A stretch of DNA of 57,399 nt from Proteromonas lacertae (lineage: Eukaryota; Sar; Bigyra; Opalinata; Proteromonadidae), in NCBI GenBank assembly GCA_002245135.1, contig NGBS01000039.1, positions 1 through 57,399 of the forward strand, written 5' to 3'. Under the pieces are notes generated by a model. It made no database searches. It was given only the letters and a program-made list of their open reading frames with translations, and had not been told where the DNA came from. Within the stretch, counting starts at the first letter, position 1, and each line of letters starts with the position of its first letter. Made by a program: the position numbers and the translations under genes. This document shows, piece by piece, positions 36,918-57,399 of this stretch.

Positions 36918-39900
36918 TTAAAAATCTATAAACTCATATGTCCAAGGTGTTAACAATGGATCTCTCTCATCTTGATATAATCTGTAAGATTCAATTCCTT
37001 TAGGATCTGTGAATAAAGCTAAAGTAGATCTATTCAAATTAAATAGATATAAAAAGTAATATATATACATTTCCTTACCTTCCTTCAATAAATCATACTT
37101 CTGACCATTTGGTAATGATACTTTCACACCATCTTCAGTTTCAAGTAGTTCATTATCAACATAGAACTTCAAATCACTATACAAATCACATTTATATTCA
37201 TTTCTGATAAATTTCACACCTTTCACTTTATATTCTCTCATCATTTCATTCCTTTTACTATATCCAACCACTCTTTGATCCACAGTATAAGCATCAATCC
37301 TTCTCAATGGAATTATAGGAACAGGAGGTAAAGAATTAGCATCCTCAACTTTTTCAAATCTATCAGCTTCTTTAGAATAAAAATAAGTTCTAAAATAAAA
37401 TATAAAGTATGAAATCTCTTTATCTTTTGATTTTGGATTATCATACATTATATCTACTATTGCATTATAATATAATAATCCATCCACTGTGAATTTAACC
37501 ATATCACCAATTCTCAAATTCTTAATATTATCACTGATTATATCATTCCAAGCAATATCATATCTTTGATAAAAACTAAACAAATATACATCAAATTCTT
37601 CAGAATAACTGTCTAATTGACAGAATTCATATTCATCTTCATCTAATTCCATCAATACATAATCACCAACACAATATTTGATTTTATCTCTGCTATTCTC
37701 CAATTCATATAAGATTGTTCCTTTTATTGGATGCGGAAATACTCTTAAATCACAATCCATTGAAGGGCACAAGTTCTCTTTCATTTTTACTTCTGGTTTT
37801 AGATTCTCTACTTCAATTGGTACTTCTATTGCTGCTGGATTGGTTATTAATGGATTATATACAGCTAACATTGGATTTGGAGGTTTCTTTAATTTCTTCT
37901 TTTTTATTTTTATTTCTCCTTCTAAAGATTCTGGTTTATCCACTCTTGTCTGTCTTCCACCATATCCTGATGAGTAAACTGCATGAGGTTTCCATTCTTT
38001 ATCTAACTGTATTACATTACCATTCTTATCAAGCTTGAGTCTGGTTTGTCTGTAACTTTGAGTCATAAAGTCATTTTTAGGTGTTTCTGTAACACTTGGT
38101 GGTGGAGCTATTAATGGTTTGTATATTTTAGCTACATTAATTGTATTTCTTCTTTGCTTTTGGAGTTGATTTAATTTCTCAAAATTATTGACTTTGGGTG
38201 ATTCTTTTTTAGCTTTTGGAGTTAGTGATTTATAATTAACTGTTTTTGATTTCATATCTGTACTAATCTTTGGTATTGGCATTCCTTTTCTTCTCTTTAT
38301 ACCTGTCTTCTTGGGAGATGGTTTCTTATAATTGATTGTTTCATATGGAACTTCTTTCTTTGGTGATAATATAAACACTTTTGGATTATTTTCATCTTCA
38401 TATCCTATAATATATTTCTCATCTAATTTCAATGATTCATCTTCTTCATTAGGTGGATCTATTTCTGAATCTGGAATTCCATAATACATATCATAACTAT
38501 TATTCACAATATTTCCAGCATTGTCATCATTCATAACTTCTTCACTGTCATATGATTTGAAGGTGTTATATTCACTGATGAAGTCTTTGTATTGAGTTTC
38601 TTCAAATTTGTTCTTTTGGAAATAATGTTTCATTTCTCTTATTTTTTCACCATATTCTTCATTCCCTTCATAATTTTTAATAAAATAAAGACATTGTTTC
38701 CATTTCAATTCTTTCATTGATTCTAATACTGGATCAATCAATGACTCAAGATAGTCTATTTTTTCTTTATAATACTTATTAGTTCTAAATTCATTTCCTA
38801 TTTTCTTATGTTCATTCAATAAATCAGTTATTATTTTAGTCAAATCATCACTTTGAAAGTTACCATTATGTTCTTTCAGTATGTTTTGAAAATAATATAT
38901 TCGAGTTTCATATTCATTCTTTAATTGTGCATTCTCTTCCATTTCTTCGATTTTGTTAATGTAATTATTACATTCATCTATTATTTTATGATAATAATAG
39001 TCATTTCTCATAACTTTATCAGAAATTATAATATTTTCATCTTTATCTTTATCATCAACATCATCTTCATTATCTGGATTGATGTATTCTATTCCTTCAA
39101 CTTTTGAACTGTCTATATCAACTTTTAAATTCCATATTCTTTTAAATATTAATCCATTATAACTACATCCATATGATATACTTTCTTCGATATTCATCGT
39201 TTGATTTAGTCCATTTTCACAGTTTACACTTTTTAAAAATTTCTCAAGTTGTTCTTTCATAAATGGCATTCTTATACTTCCACCAATTGCAGTCATTATC
39301 AATTTTTTCTTTTGTTCATCATTTATTCCACTCAATTCTACACTCTTTTCAACCATTCTGAATAGTCTATTGTTTATCATTTTCTCCTGCAAAATTTCTT
39401 GTATCTTTTTAACTGATAAACTTCCCTCATAATCTTCATCTTCATCATCATTATTCTCATTCTCATTTTCTTCTTTCTTCTTTTTATCCTTTGCTTTCAA
39501 TCCTTCGATTGTAAACATAATCTATTATAATCATAGTTATTATCATATATTAATCATACAGAATCAGCACCAGAAGCAGATAACTTTTCTTTACATTTTA
39601 TCACATTATCTTTCAACTTCATTAAAAATGATTCATTCTCCTTGATATCTATATTCTTCTCTTCATTAATATCTTCTACCAACTGTTCAAATATTAATCT
39701 ATCAATTAAAAATCCTCCTAATGTATAATCATAACAACAACTCAATATTTTACATTCATTCTTTGTATATTTTACAACACTACTCCAACTACTTACATAT
39801 CCCATATTTACAATGATTACTATCTCTTCACCACCTTCTTCTAGTAATTTAAGTTTATTGTCATTCTCATAAGCATAACAGATTGCTGCAGAAACATTTT

Positions 39901-40595
39901 CTGGAATTAATTCAACAGAATTTTCAAGTATTTCTATATAAATAAATAATGATAAAAAATTATATATACCATTTTGAAGTAAATTATTTAATATTTGTAT
40001 TTGATTATCTTTATAATATGGAGGAATCTATTTATAATAACATAGTAATATATTATATTATATATACTGAAAATGTAAAACACATATTTGAAGGTGATAT
40101 ATTATTCTTCTTTATCATTTTCTTTATCTGATAGAATAACAGAAGAAATAGATGTTCATTCTTTAATTCTATATCTTCACAATCGAATTTGACTTGATAT
40201 TCACTTGATCCATCCTTTTTATCCACTTTTAGTGAAGGAGGAACGAAAATGTTGGAATAGTGAATTTCTTTGTTGTATTTCAAACCTAATCCTTTTTTCA
40301 AATATTTTACTACATTTTTACTATTTCGTTTAATCTATTATATGATAAGAAATCCATACATTTCTTTCAGCTAATGTCCCAAAACTAATATTCTTGTTCA
40401 AAAAGCATATATAATTTCTATGAATAGATAAATATAATAATACAACCAATGTTTTTCACTTAAATCTGTTTCTATAATAGAAGCTTTCACATGCTCATCT
40501 GCAGAGTCACATTTAGTTAAGGTAATGTATTTAGCCCCAATGTCAATTCCTAATATAGCATTTTTAGTAAAATCTAAATCACTCGTTATATTCAT
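36918..40595 (-). CDS. Hsp110-type ATPase domain fused to basic and Tudor-like C-terminal regions
   Basis: Start MNITSDLDFTKNAILGIDIG at 40595. Five short introns precede one long exon; splicing is exact at SADS|IMFTIEGLKAKD. The nucleotide-binding domain follows Hsp110/Sse1 more than Hsp70: NKNISFGTLAERN, VELIPENVSAAICYAYEN, IIVNMGYVSSWSSVV, YDYTLGGFLIDRLIF, KCKEKLSASGADS, AIGGSIRMPFMKEQLEKF and MNIEESISYGCSYNG. The beta-sandwich substrate domain is missing; an acidic stretch leads straight to a helical segment like the Hsp110 lid. Then comes a basic disordered region with SPKK-type motifs and two copies of a PLI-x(2)-P box. The end has two Tudor/SH3-like strands sets (VGDYVLMELDEDEYEFCQL, IGDMVKFTVDGLLYYNAIV). 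About 1,175 residues. It may be a chromatin- or RNP-linked exchange factor; this is inference. Confidence 0.7.
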
Positions 40596-41096
40596 TCAAA
40601 AGATTTTTAGAAAACGACTCTATTTTTTAAAACAGAATTTAAACTCACTCTGATGATTTATAGGGGAGTTAAAAACATATCGCATTAATATGATACATAT
40701 GTTGATGATTTAATAATATAGAGTGAAAAAGGATTCAATTTGGTGTTATATGAAAGAGTTTTACAATAATATTTGGAAGAGATGATGAATCAATTATGCA
40801 TCATCCTTTCTTTACAACATATGTAAAAGAAATATTGCGATTACATGATTTATACTTTAAAAATACAGAATAAGTGGGTAGATTAAAATATTAAGAGAAG
40901 GAAATTATAATCATATGATGAAAGAGTTATTATATTAAATATTAGAAATGAAAATGACATGTTGAATTTGGAGGTGTTGAATAGAGAAACTATAAAATTA
41001 TAAATAGAATTATATATGTTTATATAAAGAAAAAGGGTGAAATATTTGTCAATGATTATTGACATTTTGTGTAATTAATCGTCAAATCTATATGAA
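40596..41096 (+). other. Intergenic interval with decayed coding-like segments
   Basis: No complete gene. On the plus strand at about 40768-40872 there is an open stretch reading IFGRDDESIMHHPFFTTYV then KEILRLHDLYFKNTE and a stop. The part FFTTYVKEILRL resembles FLTTYINKLLNK at the start of the adjacent BTB gene. Further short coding-like pieces follow to about 40990. This could be a decayed upstream duplicate of the BTB gene's 5' end. Confidence 0.25.
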
Positions 41097-44000
41097 ATGA
41101 TAGAAAACATAGCTTTATATAAGCTGTTTAGTTTTCTTACAACATATATCAATAAATTGTTGAATAAAACCTTAATAAAGAATCATCCAATCAAACTGTT
41201 TGACCTTCAGTGTGAAAGTGAATTTGTATCTTTATCAGAATAGTTTAATAGCAACTATTTCGCTTATTTGCTGATATGTGTGATGAAGTAGAAGAGTATA
41301 TATTGATTATAAACTTACATTTACTTAGATTTAAAGTGTTTGAGAAGAAATATGAAAGAGGGAAACTTAATGTGGTACTGAACGATAAAACTGTTAAAAA
41401 GATGTTGGATACACTGGCAGAACAGAATGATGAGGTCTCTAAGTTCATTCACAAAACTCCTCCATATTTGTATATTCTGAAATAATTATATAATAATAGA
41501 TTAATTGATGATTTATTGGAAGGTGGATTTGGAGATATTGTACTCGATGTTCGAGAGATTAAGATTAATAGTTTTAAATTCATATTATCCTATCAAAATG
41601 AGATGCTTAGAGCATTAATTGACGATCCATTACGTAATGACCCTCTTTCTTTGTCAGATGAAGTAAATCCTGTTTGTCTTAAATATATTCAAAGACTATA
41701 TAGTGGTCAAGAGATTACACTCGATAGTAGTAATGTGATTGATATATTGACATTCTGTGTGGTCTATGCTGATCATCGACTAATTCCCTCTTGTATGAGG
41801 TGTTTACGAGAAATAATTAATAACAAATTGATGATAGACATATTTCAACTGATTCCATATTTGAATTCACCTGATTTAGTTGAATTAGAAGATGTTTTGA
41901 AAGAAATTCTATCCACCAAATCAAATGATTTATTATTATCTGAAGAACTAAAAGAATTGACAATTCCATCAGTTGAATACATGTTAAAAGTTCCAGTTTT
42001 ACAAATCGAAAGCGAAGAAAAACTATTCAAACCATTGATAAGATATTATAAAAATATAAACAAATATTATGAAGATGAAAATGAATTAATTGATGATTTC
42101 AAGAACAGAATATTTCCGAATATCAATTGGTGTAAAATCATTTCAGATATGGTTGATGAAGAATCAAAAGAACTAATCAACGAAGAAATATTTAAGAAAT
42201 ATCAATCTAGTTCAATTCATCATTCAAATAGGATATATGTTCAAGATTTTCCAGAAATTAATGATGATGAAAAATTAACTGAAATATTAGAAGAATATTA
42301 TTATAATACACCATCATTCACATCAATAACAGATGAATTAATAACTCATTTACACCAAGAGAAAATTCAAAAGATATTGAAGAAATATTTAACATATAAG
42401 AATATGAAATTTAAAGTTGCTTGTTTGCTATTAATCACTCATATAAAAAGTGATATAAATTGTATATATTTATTTCATTATATTATTATTTTGAATAGAT
42501 TTTATTGATGAAGAGGAGTATAGAATAATGGTAAACTTATTAATTGAAGAATATAACAAAAAGGATAAAAAAGAAAGTCAAAAAATAGTTAAATGTTTAT
42601 CCTATTTCTATACACGTATTTTTTATGTAACATATATATAGCTCAAATTCTGTTGTTATATAAGCAGAAGAAAATATCTGAAGAATTAATGAAAAGTATA
42701 ATGTCAAATGAGTATTTACATTCATCCGATTATACGAAAATATCTAATAATTTATCTAAATCTAAAATAAAAGTAATATCTTCGTATAATAATACCCCTA
42801 AATATGAACATGATAAACAAAAAGAATATAATCTTAAAATTAATGAAAGTTGTATAATAAAACCTCATATTACATGTAAGACTTGCATATATAGAGTAAT
42901 ACCAAGTATATATATTATTTATTCTAATATAGATCTTCCTGATGATTTAAGTATAAACAGATTAACAGGAATAATTAGTGGAAAACCTTCATCAATTCAA
43001 AAATCTAAAGAATATACAGTAGAATGTGAAAATCCAACAAATATAGTTTGTTTCAAATTAGAAATTGCAGTTGGAGAATTGACATTCTTCAAATACAGCA
43101 ATATAAAAGGGGAGTATTTAGAAATCAATAGCAGCAGTTATTTTGGTTGGGATTATGATTATAGTAATGATTCTTATTTTAGAATAAAACCAACAGCAAT
43201 ATTCAAATTCAAAATCAATGAAGAAGTTCATCTAATTCCAGAATATGATGGAGAAGAATGTGAATTTTCAGTTGAACCAAGTATATAATAATAATAATAA
43301 TAATAATAATGAATAGAATTACCTGAAGGTATAGAACTAGACAATAAAAGTGGAATAATCAAAGGGAAGTGCTCAAAACCATCTAAAAGAACAAAATATA
43401 CCATAACCTGTAAAAATGAAACAAATGAACTGAAATATGAATTTACAATGTCAATAGGTGAACTGACAAAATTTGCATATAAAGATTCAAAAATGAAAGA
43501 TAGATATGATAGATATTGCAATTATGGAAGAATATACAAAAATTTAAGAATCCATGAAGAAATCAATTTAATTCCAGAATATGATGGAGAAGAATGTGAA
43601 TTTTCAGTTGAACCAAGTATATAATAATAATAACTAATAATGAATAGAATTACCTGATGGAATAGAATTGGATAATAAAAGTGGAATAATCAAAGGGAAG
43701 TGTTTAAAAGCATCTAAAAGAACAAAATATGCCATAACCTGTAAGAATGAAACAAATGAACTGAATGAGATGATAATCATATCAGTTGGTGAACTAACAA
43801 AATTTTCTTACCAAAAGAGTTATATTAAAGCTAATATATATGAAGAAATCAATTTAATTCCAGAATATGATGGAGAAGAATGTGAATTTTCAGTTGAACC
43901 AAGTATATAATAATAATAACTAATAATGAATAGAATTACCTGATGGAATAGAATTGGATAATAAAAGTGGAATAATCAAAGGGAAGTGTTTAAAAGCATC

Positions 44001-45432
44001 TAAAAGAACAAAATATACCATAACCTGTAAAAATGAAACAAATGAACTGAATGAGATGATAATCATATCAGTTGGTGAATTGACAGAATTTTCGTACAAA
44101 GATCCAAAAATGAAAGGAAATCATGATAGATATTGCAATTATGGAAGAATATACAAAAATTTAAGAATCCATGAAGAAATCAATTTAATTCCAGAATTTG
44201 ATGGAGAAGAATGTGAATTTTCAGTTGAACCAAGTATATAATAATAATAACTAATAATGAATAGAATTACCTGATGGAATAGAATTGGATAATAAAAGTG
44301 GAATAATCAAAGGGAAGTGTTTAAAAGCATCTAAAAGAACAAAATATACCATAACCTGTAAGAATGAAACAAATGAACTGAAATATGAATTTACAATGTC
44401 AATAGGTGAACTAACAAAATTTTCTTACCAAAAGAGTTATATTAAAGCTAATATATATGAAGAAATCAATTTAATTCCAGAATTTGATGGAGAAGAATGT
44501 GAATTTTCAGTTGAACCAAGTATTATTATTATTAATAATAAATAGAATTGCCAGATGGTATAGAACTAGACAGTAAAAGTGGAATAATCCAAGGCAAAAG
44601 TTCAAAAGCTTATAAACCAACAGAATATACTATAACTTGTAAAAATGAAACAAATGAAATAAAAACACTTATATCTATCTATATTATTGAGTTGATAAAA
44701 TTTAAGTATCTTTGTAAAGAAAAGAATTTGAAGTTAGAAGAAAATGTTGAAATTATTCCAATGTTATATGATAAATGTCATTCTTTCACTGTTAATCCAT
44801 GTATTTATTTGTTAATTTATTTATTTAATTAGCATTACCAGATGGAATTACTATCAATCCAGAAAATGGAATAATAAAAGGCAAATGTAATATTCCAGTA
44901 AAATCATCAGAATATACAATAACATGTAAATGTGATTCATATGAATCAATACAACATATCACTTTATCTGTTGGAGGAATAACTCATTTTGTTTATCCTA
45001 AAACATCCAATAATCACAAATACAAATTAAATGAAGAATTCAAAATAATTCCTGAATGTGATGGAATTTATTGTTCATTTTCTTCGGATAAAGGTATAAT
45101 TTTAGTTGTTATATTGATCAATAGAATTACCAAGTGGAATTGAACTTGATTCAAAAACAGGAATAATAAGTGGATGTAGAAATGAAGTATTATCTTCATA
45201 TCCTGTAAAGATAATATGTAAAAATGATATAAATCAAATGGATGATAGAATTTGCATCTCTGTAGAAAAAGATGAAGTAAAGAAAATGGGTGGAAGATGG
45301 GATTTTGATCCAAGTATTGCACCAGAAAAGTATAGAAGGAGAGAGGTAAAGAATAGAGAAGTTTATGTGAATAGAAGAAGATTTACTAGAAATTACAATC
45401 CATATGATTCAGATTCAGATTATTATTTTTAA
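41097..45432 (+). CDS. BTB-domain protein with tandem putative-Ig (He_PIG-like) repeats
   Basis: Start MIENIALYKLFSFLTTYINK at 41097. Splicing of introns near 41220 and 41470 gives LIDDLLEGGFGDIVLDVREI. A BTB/POZ domain follows (FKFILSYQNEMLRALIDD, KYIQRLYSGQEITLD, VVYADHRLIPSCMRCLREI), then a helical BACK-like region. From 42933 the gene becomes an array of eight exons, each beginning LPDGIELDNKSGIIKGK or a variant and ending CEFSVEPS. This is the putative-Ig motif of bacterial and protist surface proteins. All array introns are phase 1 and all internal exons are multiples of three. There is no signal peptide or membrane helix, so the product should be cytosolic or nuclear. BTB suggests dimerisation or Cullin-3 adaptor work; the array may be the substrate-binding part. 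Confidence 0.75.
42933..45432 (+). repeat. Tandem duplicated exon array (eight He_PIG-like units)
   Basis: Exons at 42933-43280, 43317-43616, 43648-43902, 43934-44233, 44265-44519, 44546-44800, 44833-45093 and 45125-45432. Their lengths are 348, 300, 255, 300, 255, 255, 261 and a terminal exon of 308 nt. Units two and four match in length, as do three and five, with an exact offset of 617 nt, showing duplication of a two-exon block. Three of the introns (43617, 43903 and 44234) are 31 nt and essentially identical. The block copies are mosaic, with halves of units exchanged. Confidence 0.85.
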
Positions 45433-45494
45433 TTATATTCAATCTATTCTTTTGTTGTTGTGTTAAAACCAAAATTAACAACAAATCAATCAAA

Positions 45495-56838
<11,344 letters not shown>

Positions 56839-57032
56839 TATTAAAATTTGACCGTTTCATATCTACTTTTTTTGTATTTAATGGAATTAATAATCATATA
56901 CGTTTTATATATATTTAAGAAGTATTGGTTAGTGGATATAGTCGCTAATTAGACTTCATAAAATTTGAATGAAGTTTAATCTAATACTTCTTTTTATTGA
57001 TATAATAATAAGTGATAAAGAATGAATATGAA

Positions 57033-57399
57033 TTAATCAGCATAACCAAACAAATTAATTTCTTTTCCATAACTAAATAAGTCAATTCTCTCACTTTCAG
57101 TTTCTTCATCATCTTCTGTTTTGTCATTTGAAATCTTTCCAGAATAAAAACTAGAATTAAAGTAATATAGAAATGAATTCTGAATCTATACAACTAAAAA
57201 CAAAAATTAAGCAATAGAAATTATTATAGTTAAAATTTGAATGAGACTATTCAAATACTCATCTTTAATCGATCTTGGAGTTAATTCTAAATCCTCCAAG
57301 ATTGTCATTTACTTCTGGTTGTAATTTATTATTCTCGCCACAAATGAGATTTCACAATTTAATTTAGTTTGGATTTCTCATTTTCCATCCTTTCTCAAA
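57033..57399 (-). CDS. Fragments of an unidentified minus-strand gene, partial
   Basis: An open terminal stretch ends at 57033 with an acidic tail (SGKISNDKTEDDEETESER then DLFSYGKEINLFGYAD). Upstream, between 57350 and 57230, other coding-like pieces occur (MTILEDLELTPRSIKDE; ENNKLQPEVNDNLGGF in another frame). I could not join them by the usual intron rules, and the right edge of the window is near. No family was recognised. The gap 56839-57032 holds only AT-rich spacer. Confidence 0.3.

Noticed and set aside
40768-40872. Kinase C-terminal lobe suggested by MHHPFF
   Set aside because: Only a HPFF-like word is present; no other kinase motif lies upstream in the interval, and the similarity to the BTB gene start is as good.
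42933-45432. Regularly spaced repeat that could be mistaken for a CRISPR array or satellite
   Set aside because: Units are 255-348 nt, encode a continuous protein motif and are separated by spliceable introns.

Overview
This window comes from an AT-rich, gene-dense nuclear genome of a unicellular eukaryote. About twenty protein genes lie on both strands. Almost all are interrupted by very short introns of roughly 25-45 nt that start GTAT (less often GTAA, GTTT or GTGT) and end in TAG, typically AATAG. Splicing these by eye restores long, family-consistent reading frames. The standard genetic code fits. The gene content (class C GPCR-like receptors, AGC kinase, fimbrin, PP2A B56, pyruvate carboxylase with a presequence-like N terminus) is that of a free-living or gut protist. 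I cannot name the lineage: the EGF-type protein and the ~31-nt introns recall some stramenopiles, but this is only a hint. I saw no tRNA, rRNA, CRISPR array, transposon or retroelement.

Layout. 1-5019 (-): the N-terminal part of a receptor made of tandem urea/amide-binding-protein-like (UrtA-type) Venus-flytrap modules, running off the left edge. 5518-13641: a cluster of three paralogous calcineurin-B-like EF-hand genes (+) flanking two tandem degenerate kinase-LRR genes (-). 13761-19972 (-): alpha/beta hydrolase, LRR protein, amino-acid transporter and fimbrin. 20079-22051 (+): a frame-broken EGF-like secreted protein gene. 22235-23577 (-): a fourth EF-hand family member. 23834-25344 (+): a divergent PP2A B56 subunit. 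25512-28017 (+): a third kinase-LRR gene ending in a CaaX box. 28165-31729 (-): pyruvate carboxylase. 32164-34744 (-): an Arb2-FYVE-AGC kinase fusion. 34945-36776 (-): a fourth kinase-LRR gene. 36918-40595 (-): an Hsp110-type ATPase domain joined to a basic linker and Tudor-like tail. 41097-45432 (+): a BTB protein joined to an array of putative-Ig (He_PIG-like) exons. 45495-56838 (-): a giant class C GPCR with about nine tandem flytrap modules. 57033-57399 (-): pieces of an unidentified gene.

How they fit. The window is dominated by signalling genes that have expanded locally: multi-flytrap receptors, EF-hand proteins resembling calcineurin B, kinase-LRR proteins with eroded catalytic motifs, a PP2A targeting subunit and a lipid-binding AGC kinase. 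No physical pathway can be proved from order alone. The strongest novelty candidates are domain architectures: the nine-module receptor, Arb2-FYVE-AGC, Hsp110-Tudor, BTB-He_PIG and the EF-hand family with a new conserved C-terminal domain.
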